Positions 12,152-23,908 of a stretch of 64,000 bases of DNA are shown here, piece after piece (position 1 is the first letter of the stretch; each line of letters opens with the position of its first letter). Under the pieces are notes generated by a model. The model saw only the letters and a program-made list of their open reading frames with translations, was not told the origin of the DNA and searched no databases. The position numbers and the translations under genes are program-made. The stretch lies in assembly GCA_030844895.1 (NCBI GenBank), contig CM061223.1, positions 106,623,186 through 106,687,185 of the forward strand, written 5' to 3'. The DNA comes from Ambrosia x helenae. Taxonomy: Eukaryota > Streptophyta > Magnoliopsida > Asterales > Asteraceae.

Positions 12152-12159
12152 TATTTATA
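12152..12159 (-). promoter_or_regulatory. TATA box of the Tekay LTR
   Basis: TATAAATA on the - strand within ACACCTATAAATACAACCC. It fits a start of transcription around 12120 and is the only strong TATA box noticed in this LTR. Confidence 0.7.
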
Positions 12160-12183
12160 GGTGTTTTGACTCGTGCATAACAG

Positions 12184-12335
12184 ATCAGGCGAGTAGGGAA
12201 GCTGATCAGGCGATTAGGAGTCCTAATCGCCTATATATTGGCAATTAGGAGCCCAATCTCCACTAATTCCCTCCCAATCGCCTATATACTGCCGATTAGG
12301 CAACCCCCTAGTTCCTAATCGCCTGTAGCACTCCA
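12184..12335. repeat. Second TAATCGCCTG word cluster upstream of TATA
   Basis: At least six copies or near copies of CAGGCGATTAG or its complement in both orientations within 150 bases, ending about 25 bases upstream of the TATA box. The array has the shape of a repeated protein-binding site in the LTR promoter. Confidence 0.7.
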
Positions 12336-12675
12336 GGTTGGGTTTTTGGCGTGTTAAACACTATTTTAACATATATAAACATGTATTCACATACCGATGA
12401 GTCACATAATGATTACAAACATATAATGCTTGATAACTAACACGTTTACATCCGTTCACCAATTCCCGGGACTCGAGACTTGCGTGTGTGCGTTAAACCC
12501 GGTGATTCCATGAATCACCAATTCTTGTACCCATGGTTATGGACCGACTCCCGATGATTCCCAGAATCATCGTAACGACTCGACTGACCCAGTTAAGTAC
12601 GTAATATGTATGGCTCGCTAAGGTAGACTTACTAGTTTAGTCAATGTTACTAACCTGAGTTTGCCGGGTGTCACA

Positions 12676-12690
12676 TCCTCCCCCTGTTGA
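12676..12690 (-). promoter_or_regulatory. Polypurine tract of the Tekay element
   Basis: On the - strand TCAACAGGGGGAGGA abuts the start of the 3' LTR (TGTGACACCC), as expected for the second-strand primer. Confidence 0.85.
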
Positions 12691-12802
12691 AAGAATTTTC
12701 GTCCCAAAAATTGCCCAAGGCCAAAAAGGAAAAGACGAAAGAGAAGAAAAATTTTCCGGTTTCCACATCATCCCCTTGTTGAAAGGAATCTCGACCCGAG
12801 AT

Positions 12803-13230
12803 TCATTCAGCTTCAGCAGAGACATGTCTTGATTCGATCGCGCGCTTAGGAAATAAATGAGGATACTTAGCTTTCATCTGATTCTCCCGTTCCCACGTGA
12901 ACTCCGGTCCACGATTTGAGTTCCAACGAACTTTAACAATGCGGATTTTACTCTGGCGAAGGCTACAGATCTTATAATCGAGGATCTCAAGCGGTTCTTC
13001 CACGATACGCAGACGGTCATCCACCTTGATCCCTTCGAGAGGAACAACCAAGGATTCATCTGCAGACACTTCTTGAGATTAGAGACATGGAAGACATTAT
13101 GAACATTACTGAGTTCAGCTGGCAGATCAAGCCTGTATGCTACCGGGCCAATCCGTTCCAGAATTGCGAACGGTCCTACATACCGAGGATTCAATTTCCC
13201 CGCTTCCCAAAACGTATAACGCCCTTCCAC
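12803..13230 (-). pseudogene. pol: Tekay integrase C-terminus and chromodomain
   Basis: Two overlapping frames: [25 protein letters not shown] then [13 protein letters not shown] (integrase C-terminal fold), followed after a frameshift near 13060 by [18 protein letters not shown] ... [21 protein letters not shown], a chromodomain-like segment. In chromoviruses this domain steers integration toward marked chromatin. The frame entering from upstream is also shifted, near 13200. The final stop follows AEAE. Confidence 0.8.
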
Positions 13231-14543
13231 GGAGATACCTTCAATAAAACCCTGTCGCCAACCTCAAACTCTAAAGGCTTGCGACGACGATCAGCATAGC
13301 TCTTTTGACGATCCCAAGCTGCTGCCATGCGGTTACGAATTTGTACGATCTTCTCGGAAGTCTCGTACACAAGTTCCGGGCCGGTGAGTTGGCTCTCACC
13401 CACCTCAGCCCAACAAAGAGGAGACAGGCATTTCCGCCCGTAAAGAGCCTCGAACGGAGCCGCCTTGATACTAGAATGGTAGCTATTATTGTAGGAGAAT
13501 TCCACCAATGGTAGATGACTCTCCCACCCCTTGCCAAAGTCGATAACACATGCCCGAAGCATGTCTTCTAGTGTTTGAATCGTCCGCTCACTTTGACCGT
13601 CAGTTTGTGGACGATAAGCTGTACTCATGTCTAACTGAGTACCTAGAGCCTTATGCAAGGATTTCCAGAAATTAGAGGCGAACCGAGGACCACGATCGGA
13701 AATAATAGAGACAGGTACCCCGTGCTAAGAAACCACTTCCTTAAGATACAAACGAGCCAAACGCTCAAGGCCATCAGTTTCCTTGATAGCGAGGAAGTGC
13801 GCAGACTTTGTCAACCTATCGACAATCACCCAGATCATGTCACAACCACGGGGCGTCTTCGGGAGTTTGGTCACAAAGTCCATTGTAATCCGTTCCCACT
13901 TCCACTCGAGAATTTCAGGCTGTTGTAGATGGCCGGACGGCTTTTGATATTCAACCTTGACCTTGGCACAAGTCAAGCACTTGCTTACATACAAAGCTAC
14001 ATCCGCCTTCATATTCGGCCACCAATAAAGTATCTTTAAGTCTTGATACATCTTATCGGAGCCAGGGTGAATAGAATACCGAGACTTATGAGCTTCATCA
14101 AGAACGAGCTCCCGCAAGCCCCCGAATAAAGGGACCCAAATACGTTCAGTGAAATAATGTAGGCCATCAGACCTGAGCTCAAGGTGACTATCAGCACCAT
14201 GCATGGTTTCAGCTTTAAGGTTTTCCTCCTTCAAAGCTTCTTGCTGCGCCGAACGGATTCGGTCAGGTAAGCCGGAATGGATAGTGAGCTGAAGAGCTCG
14301 AACACGACGAGGTTTAGCGGATTCCTTCCTGCTCAAGGCGTCTGCGACAACATTCTCCTTGCCAGGATGGTATTCAATAGCACACTCGTAATTATTAAGA
14401 AGCTCGACCCAGCGACGCTGTCGTATCTTCAACACCTTCTGATCAAAGATGTGCTGGAGGCTCTTGTGATCGGTGCAAATGGTGCACTTAGTACCGTACA
14501 GGTAATGCCTCCAGATCATTAAAGCAAAGACTACAACACCCAA
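13191..14543 (-). pseudogene. pol: Tekay RNase H end and integrase core
   Basis: One frame interrupted by a stop at 13725-13727. It opens with the RNase H end ([41 protein letters not shown]). It goes on to the HHCC zinc-binding domain ([21 protein letters not shown] ... CLTCAKVK, in that order), then the D,D,E core: TMDFVTKLP (Asp), SDRGPRF (Asp) and [15 protein letters not shown] (Glu). The catalytic triad is intact despite the stop within KEVVS-HGVP. Confidence 0.85.
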
Positions 14544-14585
14544 TTCTAGATCGTGGGTGGGGTAGTTTTTCTCATGGACCTTAAG

Positions 14586-15044
14586 CTAGCGAGAAGCATA
14601 GGTGATGACCTTCTCACGCTGCATTAACACACAACCGAGACCCCGGATAGAAGCGTCCCAATAAACCACAAAATCGTCCGTGCCTTCAGGCAAGGACAAG
14701 ATAGGAGCAGAACAGAGTTTGGCCTTTAGCACCTGAAAGGCTGACTCTTGCGAATCACCCCAGTCGAACTTCTTGTCCTTCTGGGTAAGCGAGGTGAGGG
14801 GTTGAGCGATCTTCGAAAATCCCTCGATGAAACGACGATAATAACCTGCAAGACCCAGGAATTGCCGCACCTCAGATGGCGTCTTTGGTGCTTCCCAGTC
14901 TTTGATAGCTTCCATCTTAGCTGGGTCAACAAGGATTCCTTTTTCATTAACCACATGACCAAGGAATTGGACTTCACGCAACCAGAAGCTACACTTAGAG
15001 AACTTGGCGTACAACTGTTCCCGCCTCAAAGAGTTCCAAGACAA
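14586..15044 (-). pseudogene. pol: Tekay RT end and RNase H start
   Basis: [22 protein letters not shown] is the RT thumb and connection, followed by [25 protein letters not shown] and the RNase H start [17 protein letters not shown]. It ends at a TAG (14586-14588) between ASR and LKVHEKNY, where the family has Gln. After that stop the same frame continues through 14543. Entry from the previous segment needs a frameshift near 15025. Confidence 0.83.
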
Positions 15045-16272
15045 GACACAAGTGTTCCCGGTGGTGCACTTCGTTCTTGGAATAGACTAGAATATCATCA
15101 ATGAAGACAATCACGAATTTATCAAGATAGGGTTTACAAACACGGTTCATCAAATCCATGAATATGGCGGGCGCATTGGTGAGACCAAAAGGCATGACCA
15201 AGAATTCGAAATGGCCATAACGAGTTTGAAAAGCGGTCTTCAGAATATCAGCTTCTTGGACCCTCAACTGATGGTACCCCGATCTCAAATCAATCTTCGA
15301 ATAGAAACTAGAACCCTGAAGTTGATCAAATAAATCATCAATGCGAGGAAGAGGATAGCGATTCTTGATGGTAACCTTGTTCAATTCACAGTAGTCGATA
15401 CACATATGCAGGCTTCCATCTTTCTTCTTGACAAACAAAATAGGGGCTCCCCACGGGGATGAACAAGGTCGGATGAAACCCTTCTCCAACAGCTCCTGCA
15501 ACTGGTTAGACAGCTCCTGCATCTCGGGAGGTGCAAGACGATATGGGGCTCGGGCAATAGGGGCCGCACCAAGAGCAAGTTCAATACCGAATTCGACCTG
15601 ACGATAAGGCGGAAGGCCAGGTAAATCTTCAGGAAATACGTCGGGAAAATCACAAACGACAGGAATATCTTCAATCTTCTTCTCTTCTTCTGACGAAACC
15701 GAAACAAGTGCCAGAATGGCAGAATACCCCTTTCGAAGATACTTGTAGGCTTTCATACACGAAATGATACTCAAAGGGACCCCGCTCTTCTCACCATGCA
15801 CCAACAGAATGTCTCCATCAGGGAGAGGAAGTCGGATGACTTTATCAAAACAAACGATCTCAGCATGATACAAAGATAACCAATCCATACCCACAACAAC
15901 ATCAAAACTACCTAAGGACACCGGAATAAGGTCAATAGGAAAATAATAACCCGACAATTCAAGGCGACACTCCCTAAGGACGTGCGTCGCTTCAACTTTC
16001 TTACCATCAGCCAATTCTATCAAGTACTTAGCCTCTAAAGGTGTAGGTACCCTATCAAGCAATTGACTAAACCCAAGAGATATAAAACTCTTATCGACAC
16101 CAGAATTGAATAAAACTGAAGCATAGCGATTATCAAGAAGAAACGTACCGGTAACAGTGTCAGGATCCTGTCGAGCCCCGCTCGAACCGATCACAAAGGC
16201 GAGAGCATTCCTGCCTCCGCCCCCGTTGTTTCCATTACCCGATCCATTCTTCCCAGCCTCGCCCTGCTTCAA
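14995..16272 (-). pseudogene. pol: Tekay protease and reverse transcriptase
   Basis: 425 codons open. The protease segment reads [20 protein letters not shown]. The catalytic Asp of the DSG motif is replaced by Asn (codon at 16105-16107), a G-to-A type change that would inactivate the enzyme. RT follows with [81 protein letters not shown] and the catalytic [10 protein letters not shown]. The frame shifts near 15025. A Gly-rich linker ([11 protein letters not shown]) separates it from Gag. Confidence 0.88.
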
Positions 16273-16633
16273 CTTGGGGCATTCACGCTTGTAGTGACCA
16301 AGCTCACCACAGTTATAACACCCCTATTTTCCCTGGTTTCCCTGGGAAGCAGCAACCTGAGGGCCAGGGGTAGGTGTAGCAGGTGGGTTTGATTACCCTG
16401 AAGGTTAACCCTGCAATCCTTAGCTACGTGCCCAGTCCTGTTGCACCGGCGACACTGGTTCTTGTCACAACGACCAGTATGATGAAACCAACATCGTTCA
16501 CACTTTAGCAACTTCCCCTGATAACCCCTCGTTTTCTGCTCAGACGATGATCCCCCAACATCAGACCTCTTCACCTGCTGAGGCTGAGCTGAACTCGAGC
16601 CTTTGCCCACGCCTTCCCACTTTCGTTTGTTGC
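16273..16633 (-). pseudogene. gag: Tekay gag C-terminal fragment with zinc knuckles
   Basis: Begins abruptly at VSNKRKWEG next to Athila LTR sequence. CRRCNRTGHVAKDC is a CX2CX4HX4C knuckle. A second knuckle, [14 protein letters not shown], is readable near 16278-16320 in another frame, preceded by a TAG. The residues before VSNK in the open frame come from the neighbouring LTR and are not Gag. The capsid part is lost. Confidence 0.8.
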
Positions 16634-17058
16634 TCACGGGAAGGATTAGGGGTTGGTTATTAATTAATTGATCATCGGGAAACAACCTCGCGTTAATTTA
16701 ATCCGAGTACTTTGTTCCCTTTTATCACAACAATTGATTTTACATGAGTTATGTCTAGGTAACTCTTTCTAGTTGAAATTCACACAAGTGTTTAGAGAAA
16801 CCGGATCCTTGAATGGTCATTATCCCATAATTTGAAGAAACACTCTTAAGTTTAAATTGATATTTAGTTGTTACGTTAGTTATAAACCAAAACAATCAAA
16901 AGCTTAATCATTTACTTTTTGTTAAGTAGTTTAATTTTAGTTAATTAACAAAACTTGAATTTACACATTTTCCACAAACTCCCTGTGTTCGATACCTTCT
17001 TGCCACTATTCTTTAGTTGTAATTGGGAAATTTTACGTGTACCACGACAAGCACGTCA
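16634..17058 (+). repeat. 5' LTR fragment of Athila
   Basis: Matches the 3' LTR over its first 217 bases. It then supplies the LTR end, finishing CACGTCA before the PBS. The first part of the LTR, including the promoter, is missing. The join to Tekay gag shares the bases tcac, possible microhomology. Confidence 0.85.
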
Positions 17059-17063
17059 AATTT

Positions 17064-17081
17064 TGGCGCCGTTGCCGGGGA
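17064..17081 (+). promoter_or_regulatory. Primer binding site, tRNA-Asp type
   Basis: TGGCGCCGTTGCCGGGGA lies five bases after the LTR. It is complementary to the 3' end of plant tRNA-Asp, the primer typical of Athila elements. Confidence 0.93.
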
Positions 17082-17171
17082 GTAGTGCGCAACGTGTGTT
17101 AATCTTTTAGTTTTGTTTTGTTATTTTCGGGTTTACACTGGTTGTGTTTAGTGTGCAGGTACTTCAAGTGT

Positions 17172-19074
17172 ATGCATACTAGAGGCTCTCACGAGTCATC
17201 ACCACTATTGTTTGATCCGGAGATTGAAAGGACATTGAGAAAGAACCGAGTGTTGATAAGAAGGAACAGAATCTTTGATTCACCTACTTCACCGTTTACA
17301 CCAAGAAACATAATGCAAGAGTCTCACATACCAACAACGGGTCAAACGACCTCATCATTCATGCCTACTTCTTCACAACTTTCACCCAACACCACAATGC
17401 CTAACCTTTCCAACAATCCTGCTACACCAATCCATACCACCCAACCGAGTTCCACTCAAGTTGAACCAAACCTTACCTTTAGTCCATCAAACACCATACC
17501 ACCATTTCCCCCTTTTTTTCCCAACTACGGGTCAATCATCTTCTACTATCCCACAACCACAAGGACAAGGTTCAACAATTGTCCACACCACATCTACTTA
17601 TCAACCACCTAACCAATCGGGTTTTTACTACTCATCTTTTCCAGGTGGCCAAAATTCTAGATTTCAAAGAGATGTGTATGATGATGTGCATGATGAAGAA
17701 GAGTTTAGTGGGTATAATGAAGAGGGGTATTATTATGGAGGTGATGGTGCATTTGTGGGATCTCAAGCTCAAACGGGTCAAGTAAGTCAACCACTTTTAC
17801 CATTTCAAGACCCGGGAAGACTACCGGTTGGTATGCAACATGTTAGACCGCAAGGATTGCACTTGCAACGTCCTACACCGCTTAACCAAATGCGGCCTCC
17901 AAACATGCAAGCACAAAATCAAAGGCCGATTCAACAACAACCATTACCGATGCATCAAAACTTACATCAGCAACAATTTGCACCACAAGGGGCAATACAA
18001 GGTCAAATGGGTCAACCAAGAGCGCCATTGGGAGCACCTAGAAGACTCCACCGTGATGTTGTACGGGGAATTTAAGCGCATTTTCAGCCAATTATCACTA
18101 ATAATCCATCACCAATAGTGATTCCTCAAAATGCAAATGGAAGAACTTTTGAAGTTAGAACAACCGCACTCCAAAGTTTACCAAAATTCAAGGGGCTAGC
18201 AACGGAAGAGCCTTATTTTCATTTGGAGACATATGATTCTATTTGCAACACTATTGGGGGACAAGGTTTTTCTGCAGATGATGTGAAGTTGGTTCTTTTC
18301 CAATTTTCATTGGAAGATAAGGCAAAAAGATGGTTTCACACTTTACCATCCGCATCTATCTTTACATGGGCCGACATGCAACAAATATTCTAAGATGAAT
18401 TTTATAGCTATCAGAAGACTAATGATGCAAGGAGAGGGTTTAGAAGCTTTCAACAACAATCGGGGGAGATGTTTCATGAAGCATTTGAAAGGTTCAATAT
18501 GATGTTAAGAAATTGTCCTCACCATGGTATCCAACTGTGGGAATTATTGAATGCTTTCCATGAAGGGTTGAGTTCGGAGGATGCTCGTGATTTAATGTCC
18601 ATCACAAATGGTACTTTTGGTACAAATTATGAGCAAGACGATTGGGCGTTTTTAGAGCAAATTGCGGTAACTTCCAAAAGAAAGGCTCAATCATCGAGAC
18701 GAGCGAGGCATGTAATTCAAAGACCTCAAGTGCATGGGGTTAAAAGTGGTAATGCGCAAACTTCCAATCAATTGTACAATGTTTGCAACAATTGTCAAGA
18801 AATAGGCCACACGGCGGAGGTTTGTCAAGTGGTGGTAAATGAAGGACAAACGGAAGAGGTGAATGCTATTCAAGGGGGTGGTAAAAATTATGACATGAAT
18901 TCCAATGTATACCACCTCGGGTTACGAAATCATCCAAATTTTCGGTATGGAAATGCATCAAATCAACCCAATCCGAATTTTCAAGCTGCTCAAGGTAATT
19001 ATGTACCTCGTCAACAATACAATTAAGGAAATTATAGAGGTGGATACAACAGTGGATACCAAGGGCTTAAAGCT
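17172..19074 (+). pseudogene. gag: Athila gag, multiple stops
   Basis: The start MHTRGSHESSPLLFDPEIERT is the usual Athila Gag N terminus. A frameshift near 17510-17530 moves to a Pro/Gln-rich linker. The capsid region follows (LQSLPKFKGLATEEPYFHL, LVLFQFSLEDKAKRWFHTLP, WADMQQIF, FHEAFERFNMMLRNCPHHG). One knuckle-like cluster, CNNCQEIGHTAEVC, is present. In-frame TAA codons stand at 18073, 18391 and 19024. After the last stop the same frame continues into the Gag tail and pol. A basic, Lys-rich tail is seen past 19075. Confidence 0.85.
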
Positions 19075-21417
19075 ATGCAACAAGACATGCAAAAGAGAAA
19101 CCAACTTGATGAAGCTCGGATACAAAAGGATGAGGTTCGTGACAAAAGCATTCAAGCATTGACAACCCAAATGGGCCAATTAGCAACCGACGTGACGGAG
19201 TTGAAAAAAGGTAAAGGAAAGCGTCCTAGTGATACTCAGGTAAATCCATCCCATGGTTCCTCACGAGGTAATAATGTTAATGTTGAGGGGGTAGTTGAGG
19301 ATGTTACGGGTGATGAAAGTGAACATGATGAAGCTCCACCGGTTTTACAAAAAGAAGTAAATGTTAAAAAACCGGAAGAGAGTGAAAATGAAAAAAATGA
19401 AAAAGTTGGAAATGAGCCGAATCAAGTTCCATTTCCATCGGCCCTACTTGACCTGGGTAAGAAAAATTTTATTGCATCAAGATGTCCCCAAAAAGAAGAA
19501 ATGTGGGACATGTTTAAACAAGTAAAAATAAATCTTCCTTTACTTGATGCAATAAAACAAGTACCCGCCTACGCTAAATTTTTGAAAGAATTGTGTACGC
19601 AAAAGAGGCAACAAAAGAAAAAAATGCCTAAGCGGGTAAATGTTACCGGTCAAGTGAGTGCAGTTTTAAATGGGAAGCTTCCTCCTAACCTCCAAGATAC
19701 GGGAACGCCATTAATAAATATTCAAGTTGGTAATTTTCAAATGGCAAAGGCATTGCTAGATCTTGGAGCCGGGGTGAGCATTTTACCGGGGGGTTTGTAC
19801 GATCAATATGACTTTGGTCCATTAGCTAGGGTGGAGACAATGGTTGTTTTAGCCGATTTGTCTCATAAGTTACCCCGGGGGATGGTTCAAAATGTCATTG
19901 TTAAAATTGATGAATTTTATTACCCGGTTGATTTTTTGGTATTGGATTACACATCCGCAGATTCAAAACAACAACAAAATGTTATATTGGGTCGGCCATT
20001 TTTGAATACCGCGCATGCGGTAATTGATTGTAGATTTGGCACGGTCGATATGACATTTGGAAACCGGAAAATGCGTTTAAATGTTTTTACTAACAATTCT
20101 AATGAGTCCGGTGTTGAAGAATGTTTTATGGCAGATATCATTGAGGGATGCAATCCACATGAATATGAGAAAGATGGAATGGAATTGTGTGCTTGTAATT
20201 TTTCTGAACAGGTACATGCTTGTGATTTGGAGATTGAAGAGGAAAAGCAAGATGTGTTGGCATTGAAGGAGGGTCAACCACCATGGTCTCACCAGTTTGA
20301 TAGTTTACCGGTGGAAATTGATTCGGGTACCAAACCGTCTCTAGAAGTGGCACCAAAGTTAGAGCTCAAGGATTTGCCAAGCCACTTAAAGTATGTTTTC
20401 TTAGGGGATAATGACACATTACCGGTCATTATTGCCTCTAATTTGGAGATGGCACAAGAGCAAGCTTTGATGGAAGTCTTGAGAGAAAATAAAGAAGCTA
20501 CTGGGTGGACGATTGCCGAACTTAAAGGAATTAGTCCATCAATTGTCATGCATAAGATTATCACTACCGAAGATGCAAAGCCTACAAGGGAAGCTCAACG
20601 AAGGTTGAATCCGAACCTTAGAGAAGTGGTAAAGAAAGAGGTAATTAAGTGGTTGGATGCGGGAATTATCTATCCCATTTCGGATAGTGCTTGGGTAAGT
20701 CCTACTCAAGTGGTCCCTAAGAAGTCCGGTATTCAAGTAATTAAAGATGAAAATGGTGAACAAATTGCTACCCGACCCGTTACCGGATGGCGGGTGTGCA
20801 TTGATTACCGAAAATTGAATGCCGCCACTTCTAACGACCATTTCCCACTTCCTTTTATTGACCAAATTATTGAAAAACTTTCCGGTCAAAAATATTATTG
20901 CTTTCTAGATGGGTATTCGGGGTACAACCAAATAGCAATACACCCGGATGACCAACACAAGACCACCTTCACCTGTCCATATGGTACTTTTGCCTTTAGG
21001 CGGATGCCATTTGGATTGTGTAACGCTCCGGCAATTTTTCAACGATGTATGATGAGTATTTTCTCGGACATGGTTGGAGAGTCGTTGGAAGTGTTTATGG
21101 ATGATTTCTCAATATTTGGCACTAGTTTTGAATCTTGTCTCAACGAGTTGCAAAAAGTTTTAAAAAGAGGTGTTGAGAAATATTTAGTGCTTAGTTGGGA
21201 GAAAAGCCATTTCATGGTGCAAGAGGGAATTGTGTTAGGCCATTTGATTTCTGAGCGGGGTATGGAGGTGGACAACGCAAAAATTCGGGTCATATCATCA
21301 TTGCCACCACCGAAAAATGTGAAAGGGGTAAGATCATTCTTCGGACATGCGGGCTTTTATAGACGTTTTATTAAAGGCTTTAGTGTTATTACCAAGCCTT
21401 TATGTAATTTGCTTTAA
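19075..21417 (+). pseudogene. pol: Athila Gag tail, protease and reverse transcriptase
   Basis: A long open frame of 780 codons. Gag tail about 1-200, including MPKRVNV. Protease about 205-330, with ALLDLGAGVSILPG (the DLG form normal for Athila) and VILGRPFLNTA. RT about 490-780, with EAQRRLNPNLREVVKKE, DAGIIYPISDSAWVSPTQVVPKK, WRVCIDYRKLNAAT, HFPLPFIDQ, FLDGYSGYNQI, MPFGLCNAPAIFQRCMM and FMDDFSIFG, the catalytic box. It ends at a TAA created by a small frameshift near 21414, before what should be the RNase H start. RT motifs are intact. Confidence 0.9.
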
Positions 21418-21870
21418 AAGATGTTCCCTTTGATTTTACTAATGAATGTTTGCAAGATTTCAATGTTTTGAAGGAACACTTAATCAAGGCTCCTATTTTG
21501 CAACCGCCGGATTGGTTGAAGCCATTTGAGATAATGTGTGGTGCAAGAGACACTACAATTGGTGCTGTTTTGGGTCAACGAGTGGATAAGAAGCCGGTGG
21601 TAATTTATTATGCGAGCAAAACTTTGTCCGAAGCGCAACTGAATTACACCACAACCGAAAAAGAATTATTAGCGGTGGTGTATGCTTTGGACAAGTTTCG
21701 CTCGTATATTTGGGGGAGCAAAGTGGTGGTATATTCGGACCATAGTGCGGTTCGATATTTGATGGAGAAAAAAGATGCCAAGCCACGATTGATTCGGTGG
21801 GTTTTGCTACTTCAAGAGTTTGATTTGGAAATTCGGGATAAAAATGGGAGTGAAAATGTAGTAGGATCAC
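21418..21870 (+). pseudogene. pol: Athila RNase H
   Basis: Reads in another frame from [33 protein letters not shown], then RNase H proper with [77 protein letters not shown] and ENVV. A 2-bp loss near 21863 breaks the ENVVADHLSRIP junction that normally leads to integrase. Confidence 0.86.
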
Positions 21871-23279
21871 TTGTCTCGAATTCCGGTGGAGGGCATCGAT
21901 GATGTGAGTGAAATAAATGAAAGATTTCCGGATGAGCAACTTTTAGCCGTGTCTACTCGAGTCGCACCGTGGTACGCTCATTATGTTAATTATTTGGCCA
22001 CGGGTGCTATTCCGGATCATTGGACCAAGAAACGAAGACAAAAATTTATGGTCCAAGTGAAACAATATATTTGGGATGAACCGGATCTTTTCAAGATTGG
22101 ACCCGATCAAGTGATCCGAAGATGTGTCCCCGAATCGGAAGTTAAAGAGATTTTGACACATGCTCATTCTTCCGCTTGTGGTGGGCACTTTAGTGGACAT
22201 AAAACCGGCTACCGGGTGCTTTCATGTGGGTTTTATTGGCCTACAATTTTTAAAGATGCTTGCGTATTCGCCCGGAATTGTTTAAATTGTCAAAAGTTGG
22301 GGGCATATCCAAAAGAGATGAGATGCCAATGCAACCAATCTTGGTTGTAGAGATATTTGATGTTTGGAGCATCGATTTTATGGGTCCGTTCCCTAATTCA
22401 AATGGGTTTTTGTATATTTTGGTGGCGGTGGATTATGTGTCGAAGTGGATTGAAGCTATTGCAACAAGGACAAATGACCATTCGGTTGTTTGTAAATTCG
22501 TACAACCCAACATCTTTGCCCGGTTTGGAATTCCAAGAGTAATCATAAGTGATGGTGGATCACACTTTAAAAATTTTAATTTTGGGAAATTGTTGAAGAG
22601 ATATAGTGTGAATCACCAGATTGATACACCGTACCATCCACAAACAAGTGGACAGGTTGAAGTGTCCAACCGTCAAATAAAAGAAATTCTAATGAAGACG
22701 GTGCGAGCTGATAGAAAGGATTGGTCAGGGAAGTTCGATGACGCTTTGTGGGCGTATCAAACGGCCTACAAGACTCCAATTGGCACAACACCTTATCGAA
22801 TGGTGTATGGGAAAGGATGTCATTTGCCAATGGAGTTAGCACATCGCGCGCATTGGGCAATCACAACTGTGAATGCCGATTATGATGAAGCGGGTAAGGC
22901 AAGGAAATTGCAATTGAGTGAGATCGAAGAAATTCGGGATGAAGCATATGAATGTGCTTCGGCATGTAAAGATAAACTCAAGAAAGTTCATGACGCCAAG
23001 TTGTGAAAGAAAACCTTTGAAGTGGGTCAAAAGGTGTGGTTGTATAATTCAAGATTGAAGATGTTCGCGGGCAAGCTAAAGAGCAAATGGATGGGACCTT
23101 ACATAATTTGCCGGGTTGGGAAGTTTGGTGATGTTGAAATTCTGGATGAGAACACCAACAAGCAACAAACGGTAAATGGACATCGCTTGAAGCCGTATTT
23201 GGAGGGCAAGGACATCAACCATTTGGAGGTGGATAAAGAGGGCTACATTTTATGCCCGGTGGAGGATGAACAATCATAA
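21871..23279 (+). pseudogene. pol: Athila integrase
   Basis: It inserts cDNA into chromosomes. The HHCC region is readable ([37 protein letters not shown]), with a frameshift near 22303. The core has the triad: [11 protein letters not shown] (Asp), [10 protein letters not shown] (Asp) and [14 protein letters not shown] (Glu). It continues through [30 protein letters not shown] at 23004 interrupts KL-KKTFEVGQKV, where Trp is likely. The C-terminal domain follows (GPYIICRVGKFGDVEI, VNGHRLKPYLEG). There is no chromodomain, as usual for Athila. Confidence 0.88.
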
Positions 23280-23377
23280 GAGGCCCAGGTTTGGTAGTGT
23301 AAATAGTTAGAGTTTATTTTTATTTTATTTGGTTTTATTACCCAATTTCATTTTTGATCGAAATCTGTGTTTGAAAC

Positions 23378-23392
23378 AAGTGTGGGGACGTT
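23378..23392 (+). promoter_or_regulatory. PPT-like motif 1 (central)
   Basis: AAGTGTGGGGACGTT, near-identical to the true purine tract AAGTGTGGGGATG at 27294. Further copies occur at 24175-24189 and 26195-26209. They are spread through the region between integrase and the 3' LTR. Confidence 0.6.
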
Positions 23393-23527
23393 CATGTTAC
23401 GAACAAGTCCTAGCATTATGTTGAGGACAACACGGGTTTTTCGAGGGGGTCGGGTAATACGGTGGACTTGAGAAAACTGACGGTGGGATGGTACTGACCA
23501 ACGCTGGAGAAAAGTGGCATTGAAGCC

Positions 23528-23603
23528 ACCGTATCATACGGTCCTCACCGTAAGATACGGTGGGACCTGGCAGTCAAGGGTCATCCGTTACGTTGTATAT
23601 AAA
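23528..23603 (+). promoter_or_regulatory. Candidate internal promoter for the Athila env-position ORF
   Basis: Two palindromes, ACCGTA-tca-TACGGT (23528-23542) and CACCGTA-aga-TACGGTG (23546-23562), are followed 33 bases later by TATATAAA (23596-23603). After that comes a C/T-rich leader (ttcttcttctcccaaaaact) like a plant 5' UTR. The same palindrome and a TATA-like box recur with similar spacing in the 3' LTR. This is a sequence-based inference; no transcript is known to me. Confidence 0.5.
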
Positions 23604-23908
23604 AAATAATAATTTTTGAGCTACACGATTAAAACTCACAAAGGCTCCTACCTAACTTATTCTTCTTCTCCCAAAAACTCCAACATCATAACCATTCTCC
23701 ATCTTCAATCCTTTATAAAACCTTCAATTCTTCATCAAATCAATCGATTCTTGGGTCTATCTTGACTAGAATTTCATCTAGTTTCTGATTGTGGGTAGTA
23801 AATTGAAAGAAAAACACTTTTTGGTGCCGAAATCCAAACCCTAAGAGCCAAAAATTTTGGGGCTTTTTCAAGTTTCTTATTTTTTTTTCTAGCATCATCT
23901 ACTCAAAG

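Larger units (their letters stand above)
10028..12675 (-). repeat. 3' LTR of the Tekay element
   Basis: It starts tgtcacaccc and ends gggtgtcaca on the + strand, which are TG...CA ends with an inverted TGTGACA/TGTCACA terminus. It is adjacent to a purine tract and to pol, so it is not a solo LTR. A TATA box and two clusters of palindromic words lie within it. I see no gene in it, and the region 11400-12000 is plain AT-rich sequence. Confidence 0.85.
10028..16633 (-). mobile_element. Tekay/Del chromovirus, 5' part lost
   Basis: On the - strand the order is partial gag, protease, RT, RNase H, integrase with chromodomain, purine tract and 3' LTR. The conserved integrase tail ([20 protein letters not shown] after a chromodomain-like segment) marks the Tekay (Del) clade. 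The first part of gag, the leader and the 5' LTR are missing at 16634, where Athila LTR sequence begins. The base run before the LTR on the Tat side is ttatc (10023-10027); its partner duplication is lost with the right end. Confidence 0.88.

Noticed and set aside
10028..12675. Solo LTR
   Set aside because: It is joined to a purine tract and to Tekay pol in the right orientation, so it belongs to a truncated element.
13087..13928. Open frames on the + strand across Tekay pol
   Set aside because: Shadows of the integrase coding strand; the - strand carries the D,D,E and zinc motifs.
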